The notes under the pieces are model-generated. The model worked only from the letters and a program-made list of their open reading frames with translations, searched no databases and had not been told where the DNA came from. DNA of 64,000 bases from Aulostomus chinensis. Lineage: Eukaryota; Chordata; Actinopteri; Syngnathiformes; Aulostomidae. Location of the stretch: the NCBI GenBank assembly GCA_037954235.1, contig JBBMOA010000070.1:33558-97557 (forward strand), written 5' to 3'. A program made the translations under genes and the position numbers. Of this stretch, positions 24,601 through 38,800 are shown piece after piece. Within the stretch, counting starts at the first letter, position 1. Each line of letters starts with the position of its first letter.

Positions 24601-27486
24601 TGCATGAAGTGTTCATTTTGGCCTTCTCTCGCTGAGAAAACGCTATTTGTGACCTGCGACACAGAACAGCCATAACTTTTGTTCAAAGTGAGTTTTCAGT
24701 CAAGTTTCAACCTGAAAGCATAGAAAGATGCATAAACTTGAAGTTACAGCTTGATTTCAGTGAGTTTTCATCAAAATACAGGAGTTCTGCATGAAGTGTT
24801 CATTTTGGCCTTCTCTCGCTGAGAAAACACTATTTGTGACCTGTGATACAAAAATGCCATAACTTTTGTTCAAAGTGAGTTTTCAGTCAAGTTTCAACCT
24901 GAAAGCATAGAAAGATGCATAAACTTGAAGTTACAGCTTGATTTCAGTGAGTTTTCATCAAAATACAGGAGTTCTGCATGAAGTGTTCATTTTGGCCTTC
25001 TCTCGCTGAGAAAACGCTATTTGTGACCTGTGATACAAAAATGCCATAACTTTTGTTCAAAGTGAGTTTTCAGTCAAGTTTCAACCTGAAAGCATAGAAA
25101 GATGCATAAACTTGAAGTTACAGCTTGATTTCAGTGAGTTTTCATCAAAATACAGGAGTTCTGCATGAAGTGTTCATTTTGGCCTTCTCTCGCTGAGAAA
25201 ACACTATTTGTGACCTGTGATACAAAAATGCCATAACTTTTGTTCAAAGTGAGTTTTCAGTCAAGTTTCAACCTGAAAGCATAGAAAGATGCATAAACTT
25301 GAAGTTACAGCTTGATTTCAGTGAGTTTTCATCAAAATACAGGAGTTCTGCATGAAGTGTTCATTTTGGCCTTCTCTCGCTGAGAAAACACTATTTGTGA
25401 CCTGTGATACAAAAATGCCATAACTTTTGTTCAAAGTGAGTTTTCAGTCAAGTTTCAACCTGAAAGCATAGAAAGATGCATACATTTGAAGATACAGCTT
25501 GATTTCAGTGAGTTTTCATCAAAATACAGGAGTTCTGCATGAAGTGTTCATTTTGGCCTTCTCTCGCTGAGAAAACACTATTTGTGACCTGTGATACAAA
25601 AATGCCATAACTTTTGTTCAAAGTGAGTTTTCAGTCAAGTTTCAACCTGAAAGCATAGAAAGATGCATAAACTTGAAGTTACAGCTTGATTTCAGTGAGT
25701 TTTCATCAAAATACAGGAGTTCTGCATGAAGTGTTCATTTTGACCTTCTCTCGCTGAGAAAACGCTATTTGTGACATGCGACACAGAACAGCCATAACTT
25801 TTGTTCAAAGTGAGTTTTCAGTCAAGTTTCAACCTGAAAGCATAGAAAGATGCATAAACTTGAAGTTACAGCTTGATTTCAGTGAGTTTTCATCAAAATA
25901 CAGGAGTTCTGCATGAAGTGTTCATTTTGGCCTTCTCTCGCTGAGAAAACGCTATTTGTGACCTGCGACACAGAACAGCCATAACTTTTGTTCAAAGTGA
26001 GTTTTCAGTCAAGTTTCAACCTGAAAGCATAGAAAGATGCATAAACTTGAAGTTACAGCTTGATTTCTGTGAGTTTTCATCAAAATACAGGAGTTCTGCA
26101 TGAAGTGTTCATTTTGGCCTTCTCTCGCTGAGAAAACACTATTTGTGACTTGTGATACAAAAATGCCATAACTTTTGTTCAAAGTGAGTTTTCAGTCAAG
26201 TTTCAACCTGAAAGCTTAGAAAGATGCATAAACTTGAAGTTACAGCTTGATTTCAGTGAGTTTTCATCAAAATACAGGAGTTCTGCATGAAGTGTTCATT
26301 TTGGCCTTCTCTCGCTGAGAAAACACTATTTGTGACCTGTGATACAAAAATGCCATAACTTTTGTTCAAAGTGAGTTTTCAGTCAAGTTTCAACCTGAAA
26401 GCATAGAAAGATGCATAAACTTGAAGTTACAGCTTGATTTCAGTGACTTTTCGTCAAAATACAGGAGTTCTGCATGAAGTGTTCATTTTGGCCTTCTCTC
26501 GCTGAGAAAACGCTATTTGTGACCTGCGACACAGAACAGCCATAACTTTTGTTCAAAGTGAGTTTTCAGTCAAGTTTCAACCTGAAAGCATAGAAAGATG
26601 CATAAACTTGAAGTTACAGCTTGATTTCAGTGAGTTTTCATCAAAATACAGGAGTTCTGCATGAAGTGTTCATTTTGGCCTTCTCTCGCTGAGAAAACAC
26701 AATTTGTGACCTGTGATACAAAAATGCCATAACTTTTGTTCAAAGTGAGTTTTCAGTCAAGTTTCAACCTGAAAGCATAGAAAGATGCATAAACTTGAAG
26801 TTACAGCTTGATTTCAGTGAGTTTTCATCAAAATACAGGAGTTCTGCATGAAGTGTTCATTTTGGCCTTCTCTCGCTGAGAAAACGCTATTTGTGACCTG
26901 TGATACAAAAATGCCATAACTTTTGTTCAAAGTGAGTTTTCAGTCAAGTTTCAACCTGAAAGCATAGAAAGATGCATAAACTTGAAGTTACAGCTTGATT
27001 TCAGTGAGTTTTCATCAAAATACAGGAGTTCTGCATGAAGTGTTCATTTTGGCCTTCTCTCGCTGAGAAAACACTATTTGTGACCTGTGATACAAAAATG
27101 ACATAACTTTTGTTCAAAGTGAGTTTTCAGTCAAGTTTCAACCTGAAAGCATAGAAAGATGCATAAACTTGAAGTTACAGCTTGATTTCAGTGAGTTTTC
27201 ATCAAAATACAGGAGTTCTGCATGAAGTGTTCATTTTGGCCTTCTCTCGCTGAGAAAACACTATTTGTGACCTGTGATACAAAAATGCCATAACTTTTGT
27301 TCAAAGTGAGTTTTCAGTCAAGTTTCAACCTGAAAGCATAGAAAGATGCATAAACTTGAAGTTACAGCTTGATTTCAGTGAGTTTTCATCAAAATACAGG
27401 AGTTCTGCATGAAGTGTTCATTTTGGCCTTCTCTCGCTGAGAAAACACTATTTGTGACCTGTGATACAAAAATGCCATAACTTTTG

Positions 27487-27673
27487 TTCAAAGTGAGTTT
27501 TCAGTCAAGTTTCAACCTGAAAGCATAGAAAGATGCATAAACTTGAAGTTACAGCTTGATTTCAGTGAGTTTTCATCAAAAATACAGGAGTTCTGCATGA
27601 AGTGTTCATTTTGGCCTTCTCTCGCTGGAAAACACTATTTGTGACCTTTGATACAAAAATGCCATAACTTTTG
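27487..27673 (+). repeat. Monomer with two compensating indels
   Basis: An extra A (ATCAAAAATAC, about 27,576-27,584) and a missing base (CTCGCTGGAAAAC, about 27,621-27,632) cancel, so the copy is still 187 bp. It also has GACCTTTGAT. It is one of the most altered copies in the window, and its variants are not seen elsewhere, so it has not been spread by duplication. Confidence 0.85.
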
Positions 27674-30600
27674 TTCAAAGTGAGTTTTCAGTCAAGTTTC
27701 AATCTGAAAGCATAGAAAGATGCATAAACTTGAAGTTACAGCTTGATTTCAGTGAGTTTTCATCAAAATACAGGAGTTCTGCATGAAGTGTTCATTTTGG
27801 CCTTTTCTCGCTGAGAAAACACTATTTGTGACTTGTGATACAAAAATGCCATAACTTTTGTTCAAAGTGAGTTTTCAGTCAAGTTTCAACCTGAAAGCAT
27901 AGAAAGAAGCATAAACTTGAAGTTACAGCTTGATTTCTGTGAGTTTTCATCAAAATACAGGAGTTCTACATGAAGTGTTCATTTTGGCCTTCTCTCGCTG
28001 AGAAAACACTATTTGTGACCTGTGATACAAAAATGCCATAACTTTTGTTCAAAGTGAGTTTTCAGTCAAGTTTCAACCGGAAAGCATAGAAAGATGCATA
28101 AACTTGAAGTTACAGCTTGATTTCAGTGAGTTTTCATCAAAATACAGGAGTTCTGCATGAAGTGTTCATTTTGGCCTTCTCTCGCTGAGAAAACACTATT
28201 TGTGACCTGTGATACAAAAATGCCATAACTTTTGTTCAAAGTGAGTTTTCAGTCAAGTTTCAACCTGAAAGCATAGAAAGATGCATAAACTTGAAGTTAC
28301 AGCTTGATTTCAGTGACTTTTCATCAAAATACAGGAGTTCTGCATGAAGTGTTCATTTTGGCCTTGTCTCGCTGAGAAACAATATTTGTGACCTGCGACA
28401 CAGAACAGCCATAACTTTTGTTCAAAGTGAGTTTTCAGTCAAGTTTCAACCTGAAAGCATAGAAAAATTCATAAACTTGAAGTTACAGCTTGATTTCAGT
28501 GAGTTTTCATCAAAATACAGGAGTTCTGCATGAAGTGTTCATTTTGGCCTTCTCTCGCTGAGAAAACACTATTTGTGACCTGTGATACAAAAATGCCATA
28601 ACTTTTGTTCAAAGTGAGTTTTCAGTCAAGTTTCAACCTGAAAGCATAGAAAGATTCATAAACTTGAAGTTACAGCTTGATTTCAGTGAGTTTTCATCAA
28701 AATACAGGAGTTCTGCATGAAGTGTTCATTTTGGCCTTCTCTCGCTGAGAAAACACTATTTGTGACCTGTGATACAAAAATGCCATAACTTTTGTTCAAA
28801 GTGAGTTTTCAGTCAAGTTTCAACCTGAAAGCATAGAAAGATGCATAAACTTGAAGTTACAGCTTGATTTCAGTGAGTTTTCATCAAAATACAGGAGTTC
28901 TGCATGAAGTGTTCATTTTGGCCTTCTCTCGCTGAGAAAACACTATTTGTGACCTGTGATACAAAAATGCCATAACTTTTGTTCAAAGTGAGTTTTCAGT
29001 CAAGTTTCAACCTGAAAGCATAGAAAGATGCATAAACTTGAAGTTACAGCTTGATTTCAGTGAGTTTTCATCAAAATACAGGAGTTCTGCATGAAGTGTT
29101 CATTTTGGCCTTCTCTCGCTGAGAAAACGCTATTTGTGACCTGTGATACAAAAATGCCATAACTTTTGTTCAAAGTGAGTTTTCAGTCAAGTTTCAACCT
29201 GAAAGCATAGAAAGATGCATAAACTTGAAGTTACAGCTTGATTTCAGTGAGTTTTCATCAAAATACAGGAGTTCTGCATGAAGTGTTCATTTTGGCCTTC
29301 TCTCGCTGAGAAAACACTATTTGTGACCTGTGATACAAAAATGCCGTAACTTTTGTTCAAAGTGAGTTTTCAGTCAAGTTTCAACCTGAAAGCATAGAAA
29401 GATGCATAAACTTGAAGTTACAGCTTGATTTCAGTGAGTTTTCATCAAAATACAGGAGTTCTGCATGAAGTGTTCATTTTGGCCTTCTCTCGCTGAGAAA
29501 ACACTATTTGTGACCTGTGATACAAAAATGCCATACCTTTTGTTCAAAGTGAGTTTTCAGTCAAGTTTCAACCTGAAAGCATAGAAAGATGCATAAACTT
29601 GAAGTTACAGCTTGATTTCAGTGAGTTTTCATCAAAATACAGGAGTTCTACATGAAGTGTTCATTTTGGCCTTCTCTCGCTGAGAAAACGCTATTTGTGA
29701 CCTGCGACACAGAACAGCCATAACTTTTGTTCAAAGTGAGTTTTCAGTCAAGTTTCAACCTGAAAGCATAGAAAGATGCATAAACTTGAAGTTACAGCTT
29801 GATTTCAGTGAGTTTTCATCAAAATACAGGAGTTCTGCATGAAGTGTTCATTTTGGCCTTCTCTCGCTGAGAAAACACTATTTGTGACCTGTGATACAAA
29901 AATGCCATAACTTTTGTTCAAAGTGAGTTTTCAGTCAAGTTTCAACCTGAAAGCATAGAAAGATGCATAAACTTGAAGTTACAGCTTGATTTCAGTGACT
30001 TTTCATCAAAATACAGGAGTTCTGCATGAAGTGTTCATTTTGGCCTTGTCTCGCTGAGAAACAATATTTGTGACCTGCGACACAGAACAGCCATAACTTT
30101 TGTTCAAAGTGAGTTTTCAGTCAAGTTTCAACCTGAAAGCATAGAAAGATGCATAAACTTGAAGTTACAGCTTGATTTCAGTGAGTTTTAATCAAAATAC
30201 AGGAGTTCTGCATGAAGTGTTCATTTTGGCCTTCTCTCGCTGAGAAAACACTATTTGTGACCTGTGATACAAAAATGCCATAACTTTTGTTCAAAGTGAG
30301 TTTTCAGTCAAGTTTCAACCTGAAAGCATAGAAAGATGCATAAACTTGAAGTTACAGCTTGATTTCAGTGAGTTTTCATCAAAATACAGGAGTTCTGCAT
30401 GAAGTGTTCATTTTGGCCTTCTCTCGCTGAGAAAACACTATTTGTGACCTGTGATACAAAAATGCCATAACTTTTGTTCAAAGTGAGTTTTCAGTCAAGT
30501 TTCAACCTGAAAACATAGAAAGATGCATAAACTTGAAGTTACAGCTTGATTTCAGTGAGTTTTCATCAAAATACAGGAGTTCTGCATGAAGTGTTCATTT

Positions 30601-31899
30601 TGGCCTTCTCTCGCTGAGAAAACGCTATTTGTGACCTGCGACACAGAACAGCCATAACTTTTGTTCAAAGTGAGTTTTCAGTCAAGTTTCAACCTGAAAG
30701 CATAGAAAGATGCATAAACTTGAAGTTACAGCTTGATTTCAGTGAGTTTTCATCAAAATACAGGAGTTCTGCATGAAGTGTTCATTTTGGCCTTCTCTCG
30801 CTGAGAAAACGCTATTTGTGACCTGCGACACAGAACAGCCATAACTTTTGTTCAAAGTGAGTTTTCAGTCAAGTTTCAACCTGAAAGCATAGAAAGATGC
30901 ATAAACTTGAAGTTACAGCTTGATTTCAGTGAGTTTTCATCAAAATACAGGAGTTCTGCATGAAGTGTTCATTTTGGCCTTCTCTCGCTGAGAAAACACT
31001 ATTTGTGACCTGTGATACAAAAATGCCATAACTTTTGTTCAAAGTGAGTTTTCAGTCAAGTTTCAACCTGAAAGCATAGAAAGATGCATAAACTTGAAGT
31101 TACAGCTTGATTTCAGTGAGTTTTCATCAAAATACAGGAGTTCTGCATGAAGTGTTCATTTTGGCCTTCTCTCGCTGAGAAAACACTATTTGTGACTTGT
31201 GATACAAAAATACCATAACTTTTGTTCAAAGTGAGTTTTCAGTCAAGTTTCAACCTGAAAGCATAGAAAGATGCATAAACTTGAAGTTACAGCTTGATTT
31301 CTGTGAGTTTTCATCAAAATACAGGAGTTCTGCATGAAGTGTTCATTTTGGCCTTCTCTCGCTGAGAAAACACTATTTGTGACCTGTGATACAAAAATGC
31401 CATAACTTTTGTTCAAAGTGAGTTTTCAGTCAAGTTTCAACCGGAAAGCATAGAAAGATGCATAAACTTGAAGTTACAGCTTGATTTCAGTGAGTTTTCA
31501 TCAAAATACAGGAGTTCTGCTTGAAGTGTTCATTTTGGCCTTCTCTCGCTGAGAAAACACTATTTGTGACCTGTGATACAAAAATGCCATAACTTTTGTT
31601 CAAAGTGAGTTTTCAGTCAAGTTTCAACCTGAAAGCATAGAAAGATGCATAAACTTGAAGTTACAGCTTGATTTCAGTGAGTTTTCATCAAAATACAGGA
31701 GTTCTGCATGAAGTGTTCATTTTGGCCTTCTCTCGCTGAGAAAACGCTATTTGTGACCTGTGATACAAAAATGCCATAACTTTTGTTCAAAGTGAGTTTT
31801 CAGTCAAGTTTCAACCTGAAAGCATAGAAAGATGCATAAACTTGAAGTTACAGCTTGATTTCAGTGAGTTTTCATCAAAATACAGGAGTTCTGCATGAA

Positions 31900-32730
31900 G
31901 TGTTCATTTAGGCCTTCTCTCGCTGAGAAAACACTATTTGTGACCTGTGATACAAAAATGCCATAAATTTTGTTCAAAGTGAGTTTTCAGTCAAGTTTCA
32001 ACCTGAAAGCATAGAAAGATGCATAAACTTGAAGTTACAGCTTGATTTCAGTGAGTTTTCATCAAAATACAGGAGTTCTGCATGAAGTGTTCATTTTGGC
32101 CTTCTCTCGCTAAGAAAACACTATTTGTGACCTGTGATACAAAAATGCCATAACTTTTGTTCAAAGTGAGTTTTCAGTCAAGTTTCAACCTGAAAGCATA
32201 GAAAGATGCATAAACTTGAAGTTACAGCTTGATTTCAGTGAGTTTTCATCAAAATACAGGAGTTCTGCATGAAGTGTTCATTTTGGCCTTCTCTCGCTGA
32301 GAAAACACTATTTGTGACCTGTGATACAAAAATGCCATAAATTTTGTTCAAAGTGAGTTTTCAGTCAAGTTTCAACCTGAAAGCATAGAAAGATGCATAA
32401 ACTTGAAGTTACAGCTTGATTTCAGTGAGTTTTCATCAAAATACAGGAGTTCTGCATGAAGTGTTCATTTTGGCCTTCTCTCGCTAAGAAAACACTATTT
32501 GTGACCTGTGATACAAAAATGCCATAACTTTTGTTCAAAGTGAGTTTTCAGTCAAGTTTCAACCCTAAAGCATAGAAAGATGAATAAACTTGAAGTTACA
32601 GCTTGATTTCAGTGAGTTTTCATCAAAATACAGGAGTTCTGCATGAAGTGTTCATTTTGGCCTTCTCTCGCTGAGAAAACACTATTTGTGACCTGTGATA
32701 CAAAAATGCCATAAATTTTGTTCAAAGTGA
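31900..32730 (+). repeat. Variant block with a dimer gain, relative of 41.8-42.3 kb
   Basis: The ordered states are CATTTAGGCC (31,910), ATAAATTTTG (about 31,967), GCTAAG (about 32,111), ATAAATTTTG (about 32,341), GCTAAG (32,484), AACCCTAAAG with GATGAATAAAC (about 32,565-32,585) and ATAAATTTTG (about 32,714). At 41.8-42.26 kb the same order appears with one ATAAATT/GCTAAG dimer fewer. The offset is 9,911 bp (53 monomers) before the difference and 9,537 bp (51 monomers) after it, exactly two monomers less. Confidence 0.85.
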
Positions 32731-35700
32731 GTTTTCAGTCAAGTTTCAACCTGAAAGCATAGAAAGATGCATAAACTTGAAGTTACAGCTTGATTTCAGT
32801 GAGTTTTCATCAAAATACAGGAGTTCTGCATGAAGTGTTCATTTTGGCCTTCTCTCGCTGAGAAAACACTATTTGTGACCTGTGATACAAAAATGCCATA
32901 ACTTTTGTTCAAAGTGAGTTTTCAGTCAAGTTTCAACCTGAAAGCATAGAAAGATGCATAAACTTGAAGTTACAGCTTGATTTCAGTGAGTTTTCATCAA
33001 AATACAGGAGTTCTGCATGAAGTGTTCATTTTGGCCTTCTCTCGCTGAGAAAACACTATTTGTGACCTGTGATACAAAAATGCCATAACTTTTGTTCAAA
33101 GTGAGTTTTCAGTCAAGTTTCAACCTGAAAGCATAGAAAGATGCATAAACTTGAAGTTACAGCTTGATTTCAGTGAGTTTTAATCAAAATACAGGAGTTC
33201 TGCATGAAGTGTTCATTTTGGCCTTCTCTCGCTGAGAAAACACTATTTGTGACCTGTGATACAAAAATGCCATAACTTTTGTTCAAAGTGAGTTTTCAGT
33301 CAAGTTTCAACCTGAAAGCATAGAAAGATGCATGAACTTGAAGTTACAGCTTGATTTCAGTGAGTTTTCATGAAAATACAGGAGTTCTGCATGAAGTGTT
33401 CATTTTGGCCTTCTCTCGCTGAGAAAACACTATTTGTGACCTGTGATACAAAAATGCAATAACTTTTGTTCAAAGTGAGTTTTCAGTCAAGTTTCAACCT
33501 GAAAGCATGTGAAGATGCATAAACTTGAAGATACAGCTTGATTTCAGTGAGTTTTCATCAAAATACAGGAGTTCTGCATGAAGTGTTCATTTTGGCCTTC
33601 TCTCGCTGACAAAACACTATTTGTGACCTGTGATACAAAAATGCCATAACTTTTGTTCAAAGTGAGTTTTCAGTCAAGTTTCAACCTGAAAGCATAGAAA
33701 GATGCATAAACTTGAAGTTACAGCTTGATTTCAGTGAGTTTTCATCAAAATACAGGAGTTCTGCATGAAGTGTTCATTTTGGCCTTCTCTCGCTGAGAAA
33801 ACACTATTTGTGACCTGTGATACAAAAATGCCATAACTTTTGTTCAAAGTGAGTTTTCAGTCAAGTTTCAACCTGAAAGCATAGAAAGATGCATAAACTT
33901 GAAGTTACAGCTTGATTTCAGTGACTTTTCGTCAAAATACAGGAGTTCTGCATGAAGTGTTCATTTTGGCCTTCTCTCGCTGAGAAAACGCTGTTTGTGA
34001 CCTGCGACACAGAACAGCCATAACTTTTGTTCAAAGTGAGTTTTCAGTCAAGTTTCAACCTGAAAGCATAGAAAGATGCATAAACTTGAAGTTACAGCTT
34101 GATTTCAGTGAGTTTTCATCAAAATACAGGAATTCTGCATGAAGTGTTCATTTTGGCCTTCTCTCGCTGAGAAAACACTATTTGTGACCTGTGATACAAA
34201 AATGCCATAACTTTTGTTCAAAGTGAGTTTTCAGTCAAGTTTCAACCTGAAAGCATAGAAAGATGCATAAACTTGAAGTTACAGCTTGATTTCAGTGACT
34301 TTTCATCAAAATACAGGAGTTCTGCATGAAGTGTTCATTTTGGCCTTCTCTCGCTGAGAAAACACTATTTGTGACCTGTGATACAAAAATGCCATAACTT
34401 TTGTTCAAAGTGAGTTTTCAGTCAAGTTTCAACCTGAAAGCATAGAAAGATGCATAAATTTGAAGTTACAGCTTGATTTCAGTGAGTTTTCATCAAAATA
34501 CAGGAGTTCTGCATGAAGTGTTCATTTTGGCCTTCTCTCGCTGAGAAAACGCTATTTGTGACCTGTGATACAAAAATGCCATAACTTTTGTTCAAAGTGA
34601 GTTTTCAGTCAAGTTTCAACCTGAAAGCATAGAAAGATGCATAAACTTGAAGTTACAGCTTGATTTCAGTGAGTTTTCATCAAAATACAGGATTTCTGCA
34701 TGAAGTGTTCATTTTGGCCTTCTCTCGCTGAGAAAACACTATTTGTGACCTGTGATACAAAAATGCCATAACTTTTGTTCAAAGTGAGTTTTCAGTCAAG
34801 TTTCAACCTGAAAGCATAGAAAGATGCATAAACTTGAAGTTACAGCTTGATTTCAGTGAGTTTTCATGAAAATACAGGAGTTCTGCATGAAGTGTTCATT
34901 TTGGCCTTCTCTCGCTGAGAAAACACTATTTGTGACCTGTGATACAAAAATGCCATAACTTTTGTTCAAAGTGAGTTTTCAGTCAAGTTTCAACCTGAAA
35001 GCATAGAAAGATGCATAAACTTGAAGTTACAGCTTGATTTCAGTGAGTTTTCATGAAAATACAGGAGTTCTGCATGAAGTGTTCATTTTGGCCTTCTCTC
35101 ACTGAGAAAACACTATTTGTGACCTGTGATACAAAAATGCCATAACTTTTGTTCAAAGTGAGTTTTCAGTCAAGTTTCAACCTGAAAGCATAGAAAGATG
35201 CATAAACTTGAAGTTACAGCTTGATTTCAGTGACTTTTCATCAAAATACAGGAGTTCTGCATGAAGTGTTCATTTTGGCCTTCTCTCGCTGAGAAAACAC
35301 TATTTGTGACCTGTGATACAAAAATGCCATAACTTTTGTTCAAAGTGAGTTTTCAGTCAAGTTTCAACCTGAAAGCATAGAAAGATGCATAAACTTGAAG
35401 TTACAGCTTGATTTCAGTGAGTTTTCATCAAAATACAGGAGTTCTGCATGAAGTGTTCATTTTGGCCTTCTCTCGCTGAGAAAACACTATTTGTGACCTG
35501 TGATACAAAAATGCCATAACTTTTGTTCAAAGTGAGTTTTCAGTCAAGTTTCAACCTGAAAGCATAGAAAGATGCATAAACTTGAAGTTACAGCTTGATT
35601 TCAGTGAGTTTTCATCAAAATACAGGAGTTCTGCATGAAGTGTTCATTTTGGCCTTCTCTCGCTGAGAAAACACTATTTGTGACCTGTGATACAAAAATG

Positions 35701-35839
35701 CCATAACTTTTGTTCAAAGTGAGTTTTCAGTCAAGTTTCAACCTGAAAGCATAGAAAGATGCATAAACTTGAAGTTACAGCTTGATTTCAGTGAGTTTTC
35801 ATCAAAATACAGGAGTTCTGCATGAAGTGTTCATTTTGG

Positions 35840-38800
35840 TCTTCTCTCGCTGAGAAAACACTATTTGTGACTTGTGATACAGAACAGCCATAACTTTTGT
35901 TCAAAGTGAGTTTTCAGTCAAGTTTCAACCTGAAAGCATAGAAAGATGCATAAACTTGAAGTTACAGCTTGATTTCAATGAGTTTTCATCAAAATACAGG
36001 AGTTCTGCATGAAGTGTTCATTTTGGCCTTCTCTCGCTGAGAAAACGCTATTTGTGACCTGTGATACAAAAATGCCATAACTTTTGTTCAAAGTGAGTTT
36101 TCAGTCAAGTTTCAACCTGAAAGCATAGAAAGATGCATAAACTTGAAGTTACAGCTTGATTTCAGTGAGTTTTCATCAAAATACAGGATTTCTGCATGAA
36201 GTGTTCATTTTGGCCTTCTCTCGCTGAGAAAACGCTATTTGTGACCTGTGATACAAAAATGCCATAACTTTTGTTCAAAGTGAGTTTTCAGTCAAGTTTC
36301 AACCTGAAAGCATAGAAAGATGCATAAACTTGAAGTTACAGCTTGATTTCAGTGACTTTTCATCAAAATACAGGAGTTCTGCATGAAGTGTTCATTTTGG
36401 CCTTCTCTCGCTGAGAAAACACTATTTGTGACCTGTGATACAAAAATGCCATAACTTTTGTTCAAAGTGAGTTTTCAGTCAAGTTTCAACCTGAAAGCAT
36501 AGAAAGATGCATAAACTTGAAGTTACAGCTTGATTTCAGTGACTTTTCGTCAAAATACAGGAGTTCTGCATGAAGTGTTCATTTTGGCCTTCTCTCGCTG
36601 AGAAAACACTATTTGTGACCTGTGATACAAAAATGCCATAACTTTTGTTCAAAGTGAGTTTTCAGTCAAGTTTCAACCTGAAAGCATAGAAAGATGCATA
36701 AACTTGAAGTTACAGCTTGATTTCAGTGACTTTTCGTCAAAATACAGGAGTTCTGCATGAAGTGTTCATTTTGGCCTTCTCTCGCTGAGAAAACGCTATT
36801 TGTGACCTGTGATACAAAAATGCCATAACTTTTGTTCAAAGTGAGTTTTCAGTCAAGTTTCAACCTGAAAGCATAGAAAGATGCATAAACTTGAAGTTAC
36901 AGCTTGATTTCAGTGAGTTTTCATCAAAATACAGGAGTTCTGCATGAAGTGTTCATTTTGGCCTTCTCTCGCTGAGAAAACGCTATTTGTGACCTGCGAC
37001 ACAGAACAGCCATAACTTTTGTTCAAAGTGAGTTTTCAGTCAAGTTTCAACCTGAAAGCATAGAAAGATGCATAAACTTGAAGTTACAGCTTGATTTCAG
37101 TGAGTTTTCATCAAAATTCAGGAGTTCTGCATGAAGTGTTCATTTTGGCCTTCTCTCGCTGAGAAAACACTATTTGTGACCTGTGACACAAAAATGCCAT
37201 AACTTTTCTTCAAAGTGAGTTTTCAGTCAAGTTTCAACCTGAAAGCATAGAAAGATGCATAAACTTGAAGTTACAGCTTGATTTCAGTGAGTTTTCATCA
37301 AAATACAGGAGTTCTGCATGAAGTGTTCATTTTGGCCTTCTCTCGCTGAGAAAACGCTATTTGTGACCTGTGATACAAAAATGCCATAACTTTTGTTCAA
37401 AGTGAGTTTTCAGTCAAGTTTCAACCTGAAAGCATAGAAAGATGCATAAACTTGAAGTTACAGCTTGATTTCAGTGAGTTTTCATCAAAATACAGGAGTT
37501 CTGCATGAAGTGTTCATTTTGGCCTTCTCTTGCTGAGAAAACACTATTTGTGACCTGTGATACAAAAATGCCATAACTTTTGTTCAAAGTGAGTTTTCAG
37601 TCAAGTTTCAACCTGAAAGCATAGAAAGATGCATAAACTTGAAGTTACAGCTTGATTTCAGTGAGTTTTCATGAAAATACAGGAGTTCTGCATGAAGTGT
37701 TCATTTTGGCCTTCTCTCGCTGAGAAAACACTATTTGTGACCTGTGATACAAAAATGCCATAACTTTTGTTCAAAGTGAGTTTTCAGTCAAGTTTCAACC
37801 TGAAAGCATAGAAAGATGCATAAACTTGAAGTTACAGCTTGATTTCAGTGACTTTTCGTCAAAATACAGGAGTTCTGCATGAAGTGTTCATTTTGGCCTT
37901 CTCTCGCTGAGAAAACGCTATTTGTGACCTGCGACACAGAACAGCCATAACTTTTGTTCAAAGTGAGTTTTCAGTCAAGTTTCAACCTGAAAGCATAGAA
38001 AGATGCATAAACTTGAAGTTACAGCTTGATTTCAGTGAGTTTTCATCAAAATACAGGAGTTCTGCATGAAGTGTTCATTTTGGCCTTCTCTCGCTGAGAA
38101 AACACTATTTGTGACCTGTGATACAAAAATGCCATAACTTTTGTTCAAAGTGAGTTTTCAGTCAAGTTTCAACCTGAAAGCATAGAAAGATGCATAAACT
38201 TGAAGTTACAGCTTGATTTCAGTGAGTTTTCATCAAAATACAGGAGTTCTGCATGAAGTGTTCATTTTGGCCTTCTCTCGCTGAGAAAACACTATTTGTG
38301 ACCTGTGATACAAAAATGCCATAACTTTTGTTCAAAGTGAGTTTTCAGTCAAGTTTCAACCTGAAAGCATAGAAAGATGCATAAACTTGAAGTTACAGCT
38401 TGATTTCAGTGAGTTTTCATCAAAATACAGGAGTTCTGCATGAAGTGTTCATTTTGGCCTTCTCTCGCTGAGAAAACACTATTTGTGACCTGTGATACAA
38501 AAATGCCATAACTTTTGTTCAAAGTGAGTTTTCAGTCAAGTTTCAACCTGAAAGCATAGAAAGATGCATAAACTTGAAGTTACAGCTTGATTTCAGTGAG
38601 TTTTCATCAAAATACAGGAGTTCTGCATGAAGTGTTCATTTTGGCCTTCTCTCGCTGAGAAAACACTATTTGTGACCTGTGATACAAAAATGCCATAACT
38701 TTTGTTCAAAGTGAGTTTTCAGTCAAGTTTCAACCTGAAAGCATAGAAAGATGCATAAACTTGAAGTTACAGCTTGATTTCAGTGAGTTTTCATCAAAAT

